The translations under genes were made by a program, and so were the position numbers. From Hymenopellis radicata (taxonomy: Eukaryota; Basidiomycota; Agaricomycetes; Agaricales; Physalacriaceae), in contig JADNRX010000478.1 of the NCBI GenBank assembly GCA_015501595.1, forward strand, positions 1 to 39,417: a stretch of DNA of 39,417 nt. The letters are read 5' to 3'. Below, piece after piece: positions 1 through 10,747 of this stretch. The notes beneath the pieces were generated by a model that was given only the letters and a program-made list of their open reading frames with translations, made no database searches and was not told the DNA's origin. How positions within the stretch are numbered: position 1 is the stretch's first letter; the number at the start of each line of letters is the position of its first letter.

Positions 1-378
1 AGTGAGATCTTAGTGCCGTCTAAGAGAAACTGATTTACTCACACTGTGTGACGCCCTATAGTGAAAAAAGACGCGTAGGACAGAGGCTTTATAGTAGGAA
101 TTAGCAAGATTCAACACGTTTGTGAGCGCGACGGTCAAGGCGACGAGACAAAGCCAAAGGTGACAGTGTACCTGCCCTAAAGTCATCGATTCTCACGCCC
201 TCGTGACATTTCGAACCACCTGATTCAAAACGAACTTTTATTATTCAATTTTATACAGCGTGACAAGGTCCTGTTCGACGTGTCGCAGCCTGTAGTGGAC
301 CGGTTCCTTGGGTGGCGAAAAATCCTCCAAAAGTGCATGTGGAGATGAATCATTACTGGTCAATGAAACAGTTATCCG
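1..378. other. 3' flank of DUF3445 gene, no gene seen
   Basis: Sequence beyond the stop codon of the minus-strand DUF3445 gene. I see no reading frame with recognisable protein character, no tRNA and no repeat here. Confidence 0.5.
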
Positions 379-2064
379 TCAAAACGGATATTCACTCTTC
401 ACTCTTTCGACTTCAACACACTGCTCATCCGCCCTCTTATCCAAATACTCCAGCAAAACATCCGCATAGAGCCTCTTTCCCTTATACTCTTGCACATCCT
501 CAGGCCAGCTCCGCACTGCACTCGCCAGCCGCGCAGCCACCCCAGGCTCGCTCGCCAACTCCTGTAAATTGAACACATACGTGCGTATCCCGAACACCAC
601 TACGCCAGAAAGCGGCAACCGTCGCAGCGTCTGCCGCTCACTCCGCAACCTGAGGTTCTCCGGCTTGACTACGGGTGGCTCTGGCGGGTGCGCCCGATTG
701 TCGTCGAAAGCCGTTTCTGGTCCGTTGAGCGTCGTGGACCACGCGAGCTCTTCGGGATCGATGCTGTCCCGATTCGATGCGGGAACGACTTGAATAGAGT
801 AGTTGTTCCGGATGACAGGCTTATCCACTGCTAGGCGCCGGAAGAAGCGGGTCATCCCGACGTGCAGCTTTTCTCGGTCTATTTCATTCCGAGTTAGTCG
901 AGGTGGATTGAGAGAAGACGAGGACATGCATTGGGGGACACCGCCAGTGTCGTGGATTGCTTCCAAGGAAAGGCCGATCTTGTCGGTGAGCCTCCAAGAA
1001 CCTGGAGTTAAGGGCTGTGAATACGGTAAGGAAAACGTCAATTATCATTACCTGGTATGCATATGGCGCCGCCTTGGAAATAATACAGCCCGTCTGTACC
1101 TGAAGTGACATTGCCTCAATGAAGTACTATTTAAACGGAATGGAACGAGTGGCGCACCTTCTACCATCAACGCTATGTCGTCTTGTGTTCTGAAAAAACA
1201 GTTACGCGAGGTGAGAAAGGTTCACAGAGAACATACAGCATAGCAGCCATCTTCATAGCCGACTCGGCTTCACAATGTTCCACTGCTCGCAGTTTCGTAG
1301 ACGCCTTAGCATCTTGCCTGAGAGGAGGCGGTAAAATGAATGTCGCTGCAAGCGGCAGAATTGTGATCCTCTCGATGTTGAACTCGGAATCGCGAGTGAC
1401 CCAGTATACTGATGGGTATCGCTTGTGCAGGAATTCCGACAATTCATGGACCAGCTCTATTGCTGAATATGATAATATAAGTCTAATGCAGCACAGGTGG
1501 TCGACGCATCACACATACCACCCTGATAAGCAGATTTCACAAGAGGAGGGTTGTCGGGGGCATTCGAACGACGTCCTGCCCTCGCGTTTTGATTCGTCGC
1601 TCTCTAATTCTGTAATATCGGAGAAACTGACTGTCGATCTATCCAGTTCTTGAGTAGGGTGTCAGCATCACACTCTGCAATCGTCACCTCTATCCAACTG
1701 TCCCATGGCATTGAGCGTATGCCCATTGTCACACTGAATATTAGGCACGGTCATAAAGAGAAAAACCACGAGCTCACTGGTATTGTCCCCATCGGAAAGG
1801 CCGATACGGGACTGGATGGATGTCTGAGAGATCTACCGGGCATGCTTCAAATGCTGGGTAGGCGAATTCCTGCGGAGTCCAGCCTTCCGAATTTCAGGAG
1901 ACGTGTGTTCTGTCAAATACTATGAACCGACCTCCAGCTCGAAAGCGTTCAACATTCGGAAGCGTAGGAGACCTCGTTTTGAAACGTCTGATCAAGTAGA
2001 ACGCAACGAGTACGATCGAAGCACAAGCAAGACCAAGCGTTGATTCGAAGTGTGACGAGAGCAT
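379..2064 (-). CDS. Membrane-anchored haem-dependent oxidative N-demethylase-like protein (DUF3445)
   Basis: Nine exons on the minus strand: 2064-1932, 1883-1778, 1733-1688, 1638-1518, 1462-1237, 1189-1158, 1099-1052, 1001-930 and 878-379. They sum to 427 codons with no internal stop. The start gives a short N-terminus with one hydrophobic helix (about residues 8-24, GLACASIVLVAFYLI) and then a basic patch, so the protein is probably membrane-anchored. Family hallmarks run in order: PYRPFRWGQYHVTMGIR, WIEIDSQFLRYYRIRERR, DDIALMVEGTDGLYYFQGG, SWRLTDKIGL, REKLHVGMTRFFRRL, RNNYSIQV and ERQTLRRLP near the C-terminus. Bacterial relatives are haem enzymes that demethylate amines; the fungal substrate is unknown. 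An apparent stop near 1635 disappears once a 49-nt intron (1639-1687) is removed. The eighth intron appears to use a GC donor. The first intron ends in AAG, so exon 1 is the least certain part. Confidence 0.86.
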
Positions 2065-2771
2065 CGAGAAGAATTCGAAAAGATGGCCTAGTAGTGCAAT
2101 AGGTTAGTGATAGCTCTGTAGAGTTGATGGTTGAGATCTGAGAGCCTAATCTAAGATAAGCTTAAGTATGAGCTTGACTATCACGTGGTGCCCTGCACGC
2201 TGCCTTCCGCGGCTACGCGTCCTGCAGTTATTTTTTGAAATGAGACAGGCGTTTAGTACTCACACTTCGTACAACGCCTCTGCCATACCTCAGGCTGTCA
2301 TGCGTTCCTCAAGATTTCGTGTCCTTTTGAAGTTGTAATTTGGTTCACGTACGAGATTAAAAGACCGAAGGTCTTTATCATCTCTTATGCGTCAAAGCGG
2401 GATAATGTTATCCTTCAAGTTCAAGAGGTCCTGTCAGTGCTGAGTGTAACACAAGCCTGCGCCGGGCTGACACAGAGCCGCTTATTCACAGGTCCCCGTC
2501 GCGTGGCAACGATTTGGGCGCCATGATGGCGTGCCTAGGCACAAGTTTAGATTCTCTTCCATCCATCTTTCCTCTTGCGCCGAGTCTACAGACTTGCTTG
2601 GTTTCGCACTCTTACCCCACATTCCTTTGTGAACACATTCTTTCTACTACACACGCCGCCTCCAACTAGTCGCCTAGTTGGTTTATCTGGAGAATTAGAA
2701 GCTTTTCGTTAGGCTTGGACCCTTGGACGAGTCGTCTCCCCCACCATTCGTCTTTATATTTGATTCTCAAC
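2065..2771. other. Intergenic, divergent promoter region
   Basis: Lies between the start codons of the minus-strand DUF3445 gene and the plus-strand small membrane protein, so it should hold both promoters. I see no protein-like frame. The only structure noted is a 7-bp stem with a 3-nt loop at 2360-2376 (AAAGACC GAA GGTCTTT), too small to name. Confidence 0.5.
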
Positions 2772-3336
2772 ATGTCTCGGCCTGGTATTTGTGGTTCTCT
2801 CGAGCGTTTACAGCAGTACTTACCACTTGGCAGGATTCCGCCAGCACAGGTTACCCCCGTTGCGCACTCTCGACTATACCTTGATACCTGCTCCCTTAGG
2901 TGAGTTGCGCTGTCTCTCTCCCCAGATTGCTCATCTAACGCCCTTGACAGACTTCTCCTCCCTACCCACCTTGACCGAAAAATCTCCACTCCCAGCTATC
3001 GTCGTTACGCCCTCGTCACCCAGGTCGCCTACCGACTATTCCATAGCGTTTCTCGCACCGGAGCCAAAGCCCACGCTGCTCAAGCGCATACGAGCGTACA
3101 CCCCGTCGCTCCGAGCCCGTACCGCGATCATCCTGTTCCTCATTCTGTTCATCCTGATGTGTCACGTCGTTACCCATCGTCTTGCGGCGCGCCGACCCTT
3201 CCTGGAGTTTGGCGTCCAGCCGGGCGAGCCCGTGGTGCAGAGCTGGTTCAGTCTGCAGTCGCTCTGGGGCGGGGACGATCTCATGGAGGATAAGCGCGAC
3301 TTTGTCATCTCCGAGGTTGTTGGCGCCGCGACGTAG
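2772..3336 (+). CDS. Small single-pass membrane protein, function unknown
   Basis: Proposed exons 2772-2784, 2834-2899 and 2951-3336 give 154 residues. The N-terminal half is a Ser/Pro/Thr-rich cytosolic-type segment containing RTLDYTLIPAPL and SLPTLTEKSPLPAIVVTP, which I recall as conserved among short unnamed agaricomycete proteins. It is followed by a basic stretch (LLKRIRAYTPSLRAR) and one hydrophobic helix (TAIILFLILFILMCHVV), then a short polar tail. The second intron (GTGAGT...GACAG, 51 nt) is well supported because it joins LIPAPL to DFSSLPTLTEK. The first intron (2785-2833) rests on frame only, so the exact N-terminus is less certain. No enzymatic domain is visible. Confidence 0.7.
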
Positions 3337-4271
3337 CGCTCTTCGTCGTATTCGTCGTTTTATCGCTTTCGTATTTCCCGAAGGTTCTTGTTTTAAAGAT
3401 GGACTGGAGGGTTAGACTCGGTGTGTGTCATGTAGTTGTGCTTATCTATTCCCTGTTTATGGTATGCTTACGGGGAACATGTCTTTGAATCTTTGCGCTG
3501 AGCGCCGAATATTGGACATTTCAACGAGTTCGGCATGTGGAGGTTACGACATTGTGTTGACAATTGATGGCATGCAACCCGACTAGCCCGCAACTCTGAT
3601 CCCGCCGACTGCCTACTAGTTCTTCTGTCTTGTGAGGCGGCTGAATAAAGGACGAAGCATGGTGAATTGGACTGAAGTTCATTCGCGGGTCTCGATGTTC
3701 GATATGTTATCCTCCGCCACAGTCTCGATGCGAGCTATGGGTCGGACATGTCGACCGCGATCCCGTGATATTCTTCCCTCGAAATGCCAGAATCAGCAGG
3801 ACACCAACATTCGGGGCGATAAGAATGCTTGGCATCCCTTCGACAGGCAGCCAGGCTAGCCCGAAGTTGTACTCTCCAATCCTACCCACTGCATCGCTCT
3901 TGTATAGCGGTGGGCTGTTTACTACCATGTTTCAATGGTCGATGTGTGGCGCAGTTATTTTCGGCCCTTGCAGACTACAGACTTCTTGAAGGTTCTATTA
4001 TGCCGTTGTTCCGTGAGCTAATAATAGTGCCGTGATGGCTCTTGTGTGGCCTTGTTCTACTCTCACACGGTCTTGTTCGCGAACAACACTGCTTTTGTTT
4101 TGTTTCCACCACAAGGCTAGCAACAGTCGTTGTCTGGATGGTCGACAATAACTTTCAAAGACCGACCGCCTTGTTTACCGTATCGATGATCTGCGCCACG
4201 GTCATGTATAAAAGCTTCCCGTGTATTGTCATCGACACACCCCCATATTCAAGTTTATACCCTTCCGCGCC
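3337..4271. other. Intergenic, no gene recognised
   Basis: About 0.9 kb between the small membrane protein and the DUF6699 gene. Open frames of 60-100 codons occur here on both strands, but none shows domain character, codon bias like the neighbours or linkable exons. The last 70 bases hold a TATA box for the downstream gene. Confidence 0.5.
4207..4214 (+). promoter_or_regulatory. TATA box of the DUF6699 gene
   Basis: TATAAAAG lies 58 bases before the ATG at 4272, a normal distance for a fungal core promoter. Confidence 0.55.
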
Positions 4272-4960
4272 ATGCGCACCAAGATCAACCGACGCGTCCG
4301 CTTCCAGCTCCCGACGAATAAACCTGCGGCGACCTCATTGAATGAGCACTCACGCCCCTACCCGCGCCACGTTCACAATAGCAGGCCACCAGGCTCATCA
4401 CGCATCGGGGAGCCTGGCTACATTCCGAGCCCATCTGTCGCGAAATACGAGCACTTCTGGAGACACATACGCGAACCCTCAGGGCCCACATGTATTACGC
4501 CACTATTATCAGCCGCATCTCCCTCATCGCGTCTAATATCATACGACTTTCTAAACCTGCCTTCCACCCTCATGTCCTTCTATTCTCTGGATGTACTTTT
4601 CTCCCCAGTCTCGAATGTTTCCTCTTCCGCCCCGTCACATATACGCATATCAAGCAAGGCGGGTTATTTTTGCTGGACGATGGTCATTGTCGTGTACTCT
4701 ATACCAACGGTTGCGGATGTGCTTGCGGGATTTGGAAGGGATTGCAGACGCCGGTGACGGCGCAGGAATACGAGGCGTTGTCATGGAAAGCGCAGTATGC
4801 TGTTGTCGGCGCGTACAGAAAGCGGTGCGCGCGAAGGGGACAGCATATGGCTATACAGGATGAGTTAAGAAGGGGTGTGAGGCGCATCGATTTCCTAGCC
4901 GGAAAAACACGGTTTGCGGGAGTCCTTGAAGGAAGAATTTGGGAGTTTTTTGTTGAGTGA
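4272..4960 (+). CDS. DUF6699-type protein with one frameshift
   Basis: No intron is needed. From ATG 4272 the frame runs through a basic N-terminus and then the DUF6699-like core: SSRLISYDFLNLPST, SSAPSHIRI, WTMVIVV and TVADVLAGFGRD. It then hits a stop near 4757. The rest of the domain continues in the next frame: QTPVTAQEYEALS, AYRKRC, GVRRIDFLAGKTRFAGV, ending at 4960 with WEFFVE. The switch lies at about 4740-4746, where one base (probably a T before TGCAGACG) is missing; the 20-odd bases available cannot hold an intron. DUF6699 proteins are widespread in agaricomycetes and have no established function. Either the consensus has lost a base or the gene is a recent pseudogene; the otherwise intact domain favours the first. 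Confidence 0.72.
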
Positions 4961-5039
4961 CATGACATTTATGATGGATAGAGTATTGTACACATATAAT
5001 TAAACCAACAGCAGTTAATGAATACTATACGATTAACGA

Positions 5040-6130
5040 TTGTCGATGGGCGTTGCCAAATAACGTGACCGTAAACACATTGAGGGCCGAGGCAGACTCA
5101 GGGCAGACTCAATCACTGTCAGCTCGTACTACTACCTCACTGATGAGCAATTTATCATGCCAGACAAAGTGGTACGAGGTTGTTGCCTTGGCTTCCCACC
5201 CTTCCCTCGACAGGATAAAAACGGACAAGCTTCTTTCGTCGTCGCCAGCCCTCCTTAAGCTCCTTGTTTACTCTTTTCGCCCAATTGATAGTGCTGCAAT
5301 GGCTGTCAAGCAGACTCAGAAAGAAACAGCACTCGCAAAATCATCATCTCTGCTCAAGTGGGCTACTCGCGCGCTCATATTCGGCGTCGTAGTCGCCATA
5401 TGCCGCTATCTGGATACTATCAAGGTGCGGCCAATCCTACGCGGTCTATTGCTCGAATTGAATTATCGTAGGACCGGTGGTACGTCCTGGATCCGACCGA
5501 GCTACATGAACTGGCGAAGAGCGCCATCGACGCTAGCCCGAACAACACTGCGGGCATGATAGAGCATATCGTGGCCAACCTCACCGCCACGTATCCTTCC
5601 GAAGTCATACGGATTAACCCTGATACCTCAGAGTGGGTCTTCAACAACGCGGGCGGCGCAATGGGAGCCATGTACATTATCCACGCCAGCATAACCGAAT
5701 ACCTGATCATCTTCGGAACCCCTCTTGGAACGGAAGGCCACAGTAATTATATGCACACCTCTGATAACTACTTTAACATTCTTGTCGGGAGGAGTGGGCG
5801 TTCGCCCCGGGTGCGCTCGAGATGGAGAGATATCCGGCTGGATCTGTGAATCATATGCCCCGCGGCACTGTCAAGCAGTATAAGATGCACGAAGGGTGCT
5901 TTGCGCTGGAGTACATGCGTGGTATGAACTTCGTTTCTTTTCTTTCGACTTCAGGCTAATCGAACTCTTTATAGGATGGATACCATTACTGCTTCCTTTC
6001 GGCTTCGCTGATGGACTAACCTCGACTCTTGACTTCCCCACGTTATACCGCACATCACTCTTCACTGGGCGGAGATGATCCTGAACCTCCTTCGTGGTAA
6101 AATCTAGATTTCTTTTGTAACTTATCTGTC
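5040..6130 (+). repeat. Direct duplication, copy A (ERG2 segment)
   Basis: This block and 7130-8128 share the ERG2 exons, both introns, about 100-250 bases of 5' leader (GTTGCCAAATAACGTGACCGT and the GGATAAAA block) and the 3' end up to AACTTATCTGTCCT. Copy A carries about 85 extra bases in the leader. The two copies are in the same orientation, about 2 kb apart. Confidence 0.85.
5299..6107 (+). pseudogene. erg2: ERG2-like C-8 sterol isomerase, copy A, frameshifted
   Basis: ERG2 moves the sterol double bond from C-8 to C-7 in ergosterol synthesis at the ER membrane and is the fungal relative of the sigma-1 receptor. Exons as in copy B: 5299-5424, 5472-5921 and 5975 onward. The N-terminus has one membrane helix (ALIFGVVVAIC), followed by WYVLDPTELHELA, the core around SEWVFNNAGGAMGAMYIIHA, and [20 protein letters not shown]. 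Against copy B there are two one-base losses. One is near 5790 (GTCGGGAGGAG versus GTCGGGGAGCAG), which truncates the read frame about 20 codons later at 5849. The other is near 6070 (CGGAGATG versus CGGGAGAT). Without correction the protein lacks the C-terminal third. Whether this is true decay or consensus error cannot be told from sequence alone. Confidence 0.8.
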
Positions 6131-7129
6131 CTCTTGGCGGACTCGAACGTACGAATGCACCTTCGTTGCCGCCCCGACTCAACTATCCGAGTTGAACATA
6201 CTGACCAATGAATTCCTTCCCGAGCTTTTCCACCCGCTCTTTCAAGGCATTCTGCGTGCGTGTGCGGACGGACCGCTTGGCCTTCGTTACCTGCTCATGG
6301 GTATCGCGCAAATTTGGCAAGACACATGGTTCTATGTTCCGCCTCAGCGAGTGCTTGCTGTGCAGCAGGCAGCTGGGCGAAATCAGGTGGCAACGGCGGC
6401 GACGTTCTCATCAATGCTGATCATATAAGGTTTCCATCCGTGTCGAATACTGCTGGCTCGTAGGCGGCAACAGGGGGAATGTTAGCCTGGAAGGGGAAAG
6501 GAGGAATAGAAGACTAAGAAGTCCTCTGCCAGTCGATGACGACAGTGGGGGAAATATGCGTATGGATGTAAAAGTGAAGCTTCCTCCGTCTTTCTGTTCC
6601 TCAGTGAGACGCGGTTTAGACTCCTCTTCAACCCCCTCATCCACGCTGCGGCCCCATCACATCGCAGATCCACAAATTTAGGTGGTCCTCCGTGCCGAAC
6701 CATTATAAGATCTCGATGCTCACGAACATGTCCTCGTACTATGTATCGCCACCTCAGTTCATCATCACCGCCATCTTCAGGATTCGGAGCATCGATCCGC
6801 AAATCTACTTCGCGGTTAACGTGAACATGTCGTGTAAGTCGCTGCTTTCTCTGGCTTGGGGGGCTTTATGATGTTTTGATAGGATGTTTTAAGATGCTCT
6901 TCGTCGCATTAATGATTCTGGGCCCAGGGCCCCGAGCTTTAATGATGTGATATCCCCGCCCACATACACTGCAACCTCCGTTTCCATTGGCGGGGGAGGC
7001 GTCGGGCATGTACTTACCTTTAGAAGATTCTGTTGTAGTTAGATTATATTATATATAAGAACCAAATTAACTTTGCCGAGAAAGGTTTGTGCCTCGCCGC
7101 TTGTCGGCCCATGCCCAAACATTGACAAG
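6131..7129. other. Spacer between ERG2 copies, no gene recognised
   Basis: About 1 kb with short open frames on both strands (for example 6192-6428 plus, 6482-6802 minus). The plus frame has a loosely F-box-like hydrophobic pattern and the minus frame is Arg-rich, but neither shows a domain I can name or splices to anything. They may be relics of a gene caught in the duplication. Confidence 0.4.
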
Positions 7130-8128
7130 TTGTCGATGGAGTTGTTGCCAAATAACGTGACCGTGAAGACAAATTTGTGGTACGAGTTTGTTGCCTTGGC
7201 TTCCCACCATTCCCTCCACAGGATAAAAGCGGACAAGCTCCCTTGTCGCCAGCCCCTCCTTGTTTATTCTTTCGCCCAACTGATAGTGCTGCAATGGCTG
7301 TCAAGCAGACTCAGAAAGAAACAGCACTCGCAAAATCATCATCTCTGCTCAAGTGGGCTACTCGCGCGCTCATATTCGGCGTCGTAGTCGCCATATGCGG
7401 CTATCTGGATACTATAAAGGTGCGGCCAATCCTACGCGGTTCATTGCCTGAACTGAATTATCGTAGGACCGGTGGTACGTCCTGGATCCGACCGAGCTAC
7501 ATGAACTGGCGAAGAGCGCCATCGACGCTAGCCCGAACAACACTGCGGGCATGATAGAGCATATTGTGGCCAACCTCACCGCCACGTATCCTTCCGAAGT
7601 CATACGGATTAACCCTGATACCTCAGAGTGGGTCTTCAACAACGCGGGCGGGGCGATGGGAGCCATGTACATTATCCACGCCAGCATAACCGAATACCTG
7701 ATCATCTTCGGAACCCCTCTTGGAACGGAAGGCCACAGTGGTCTGCACACCGCCGATGACTACTTTAACATTCTTGTCGGGGAGCAGTGGGCGTTTGCGC
7801 CGGGTGCGCTCGAGATGGAGAGATATCCGGCTGGATCTGTGCATCATCTTCCCCGCGGCACTGCCAAGCAGTATAAGATGCACGAAGGGTGCTTTGCGTT
7901 GGAGTACGCTCGTGGTATGACCTTCGTTTCTTTTCTTTCGACTTCAGGCTAATAGAACGGTTTTTAGGATGGATACCATTAATGCTTCCTTTCGGCTTCG
8001 CTGATGGACTAACCTCGACTCTTGACTACCCACGTTATACCACACATCACTCTTTACTGGGCGGGAGATAATCCTCAACCTCCTTCGTGGTAAAATCTAG
8101 ATTTATTTTGTAACTTATCTGTCCTTTT
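7130..8128 (+). repeat. Direct duplication, copy B (ERG2 segment)
   Basis: Second copy of the ERG2 block, same orientation as 5040-6130. Exons are nearly identical. The leader lacks the 85-base segment present in copy A. Confidence 0.85.
7294..8071 (+). CDS. erg2: ERG2-like C-8 sterol isomerase, copy B
   Basis: Exons 7294-7419, 7467-7914 and 7968-8071. Introns are GTGCGG...CGTAG (47 nt) and GTATGA...TTTAG (53 nt). The product has an N-terminal membrane helix, [90 protein letters not shown] and [18 protein letters not shown], matching ERG2/sigma-1 receptor along its length. The predicted role is C8-C7 sterol isomerisation in the ER. The final exon reads GACTACCCACG where copy A has GACTTCCCCACG; this one-base loss changes the last 15 or so residues and gives a stop at 8069-8071. 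The family-like end would be at 8098-8100. If the base is restored in a reference read, copy B is an intact gene; copy A is more heavily damaged. Confidence 0.84.
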
Positions 8129-8841
8129 AAGTCTCCGCACTACCATGCCTTTCGGAATGTCCAGTCTGAATGTCGAACTCTCCTCTAAATGTCTGGTATT
8201 GGCATGCTTCTCCGAGTCGCCTTCACCTTGTGATGGCTTGAATTGAAAGCCGCTTGGGACATTTTTCGTCTACCGTGTACCCGAAAAAACAGGGACCTCA
8301 CGTGGACTCACCTTCGTTCCGCATAACAGGCTTGTCTTCTGCTAGTTCTTCCGTTCTTTTTATGCCCAAGTGATCAAGAAAGCATTGCAGTCTACCCTGC
8401 ACTTGACGATGATTCTGACCATCGTTTAAGCGAACTGCCTGACTGTGCGGATCCGTGCAGGTGAGTCAACATCGAGTCAGTCAAAAATTTCCCTGATGGC
8501 TAGAACGTTCCACAGGCAGAAACAGAATCGTCGACAATTTCAGTTCAGTTGTTGAGACACGGCTACCCGTACATCTATCTGAGAACGTCTATCGATGCCT
8601 CTCCGAATCGGTGTCTGAGATTGTACGCCTCAATGGCTGGCTCGAACATCATAGGAGGATTCTGTGCGTACAATCGAGCTTGAGGTGATCTCAAATTTGC
8701 TTCCGAAGTCCCCTATGACATTACTTCAAAAACTGGACGGAGGCAAAAGTTGCTCCTTGTTCCGTTCCTTCTCAGACGCTTTGTACGCTGCTCTTCTTGT
8801 ATTCTTCTTTCGCTCTAACTGTTAGCAACTAGGTCCTTTCT
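8129..8841. other. Intergenic, no gene recognised
   Basis: About 0.7 kb between ERG2 copy B and the F-box gene. No protein-like frame, tRNA or repeat seen. The last part should hold the F-box gene promoter, but no clear TATA box stands out. Confidence 0.45.
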
Positions 8842-10202
8842 ATGTCGTCCAAAGTCGACGACTTTCCGCTGGAGATATGGCAAGAAATATACATCCACTG
8901 CCTCCCTGACGACAGGAATACTGCGCCTCATTCGTTCCAAGCTCCGCTACTCTTCCTGACCGTAAGCAGAGCGTGGCACGCATTGGCGCTGTCTACGCCG
9001 CGACTTTGGGCTGTCCTCCCCATCGAAATCTGGAGCGGAAAATCATACCCTCCATTAGCCGTCGTCGAGCTGTGGCTGGAACGCTCGCGGCGCGTCCCCC
9101 TCACATTCTCGCTCTGCCAGATGACCGGATGGGGCGACGACGACATCCTCGCGAGCAAGCTCATCCACAAGCTCATGAAGCACCTCGACCGGTGGGCGGA
9201 CGTCACGCTCAAGCTGGACTGTGCCATGTCGGTCCGCGCGCTGACGAAGCACCGCAACGTCGCGCCGCGCCTCCTCCGCTCCATGGACATCACATTCAAC
9301 CTCCCGTTCCGCGCGCTCCACGCCCGCGACATCGACGAGCTCAGCCAGACGCTGCTCCTGTTCACCGACGCCCCGCGCTTCTCGAGCCTGGTGGTCCACG
9401 GCGCGAATGTCTTCCAGCACATCGACGTGCCGCGCGTGCACTGGGGCGGGCTGACGGAGATCCGGCTGAGCGAGGTCGACTCGGTGTATACGTGCCTCGA
9501 CCTCTTTGCGATGTGCAAGAACTTGGTCCGGTGCAGCTTGGGGGTGGTCCGACGGAGAGCGAGGATGTGTCGCCGCCGACGGTGGGGCCGATTACGCTCC
9601 CGGGGCTGTCGTCGCTCACTATCAGCTTGGACGAGCTGGGGATGCGCGAGATATTCGGACGGCTGTGTGTGCCTCAGCTTCGGGAGCTCTCGGTAAGCTC
9701 CGTGGCTATGAATTGGCCGCAGGATTCGTTCACGTCGATGCTGGAACGCTCGCAGTGTTCGCTGACGAAGGTTTCTTTCTTCAACACGCGCATGCTGGCG
9801 GCGGACTTTTCAGACTTGTTATCCCACAATGCTATGGCGTCGCTGGCTTCTCTGGCGGTGCAAGAACACGGGTGGTTGCCGGAGGGTTGGTCGTGTCTTA
9901 TGTCGAAGGACACTATCGAGCGGATGTCTGCCGTTGATGCAGAGACAGATGTGCCTTTATTGGCGCCACATCTACAGTCTTTGGTTCTGAATGGGAGATG
10001 TGTCGAGGATGATTATGGTAAAGCTGTGGTGGACATGGTACTCGCACGATGGGAGCGGCGGACTCTGACTCAGTTTTCATGGACGAATCAGAATACCTCG
10101 GCGGACATTGACGAGAAGGAGTTTACGCGCTTAGGTGTTGCAGAACTTGAAGGTTTGGGTTTGAGCATCGGTCGTATTGGGTCTACATGGTGGGATGCGT
10201 AA
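8842..10202 (+). CDS. F-box protein with a one-base loss
   Basis: ATG 8842 opens with an F-box at about residues 6-60 (FPLEIWQEIYIHCLPD...FLTVSRAWHALALSTPRLWAVL), the usual N-terminal layout of agaricomycete F-box proteins that link substrates to SCF ubiquitin ligases. A long region with leucine-rich-repeat-like spacing follows. No intron is required. At about 9539-9546 the frame shifts: AGCTTGGGGGTGGTCCG reads correctly only with one more G, after which LSSLTISLDELGMREIF and the rest continue to the stop at 10202. The full product would be about 453 residues. The loss sits in a G run, so a consensus error is likely. The substrate cannot be inferred. The exon is notably GC-rich between 9000 and 9700. 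Confidence 0.8.
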
Positions 10203-10747
10203 AGTAACATTTGATTGTGCTTGGAAGTTTGACTTGTATTTGATACACGCGGTGGCCCAGCAATACTGGGACTTCCCATAACGTTTGAATAGAAATTTTG
10301 TTTCTTCAGACGCATAGCAACCGCCCGAATAGGAAGGTAAGCACATGGCGCCGTCAAGCTGCGTCAGGGTAGGAAAACCAAGTGGAGCGAAGAGTGTCTT
10401 TCAGATTCCGAGTCTGGAGGGAGGGTGTACCCCCGCCTCCAGACTCCAAACTATCAACAAGATACTTGCCAGTCCCGTATGCATACCTTCAAGTGTATAC
10501 GACACGTTTTGCTGCCTCTGGCAAGCCGGAAAGTGGTCACCCACTCGATGTTCAGGATCCAAGTTCAGTGCAATACTTCGCCGAAATGCATACTTGCTTT
10601 ACGGAGACATGAGCGGCAACGACTCCGAGGCAAGTTGGAATTTATCTAACTCTCCAAAATGACTGTTATGGTTTTGATACTATCGACTCCAAGTGTGCAG
10701 CACGAGTTTTATTGTCATTGTCAACAAGATCCCTATTTTCAGAACCC
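10203..10747. other. Intergenic between convergent genes
   Basis: 3' flanks of the F-box gene and the SET5-like gene. Open frames of 70-105 codons are present on the plus strand but show no domain character and overlap each other in all frames. Nothing else noted. Confidence 0.45.

Noticed and set aside
1630..1690. Apparent frameshift and stop in the DUF3445 gene
   Set aside because: A 49-nt intron (1639-1687; GTGACG...GATAG with CTGAC branch) removes the stop and joins WIE to IDSQFLRYY, the conserved sequence.
2360..2376. Small hairpin AAAGACC-GAA-GGTCTTT
   Set aside because: A single short stem in a eukaryotic intergenic region has no clear meaning.
6192..6802. Possible F-box relic between the ERG2 copies
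   Set aside because: Resemblance is limited to hydrophobic spacing; no diagnostic residues or linkable exons.
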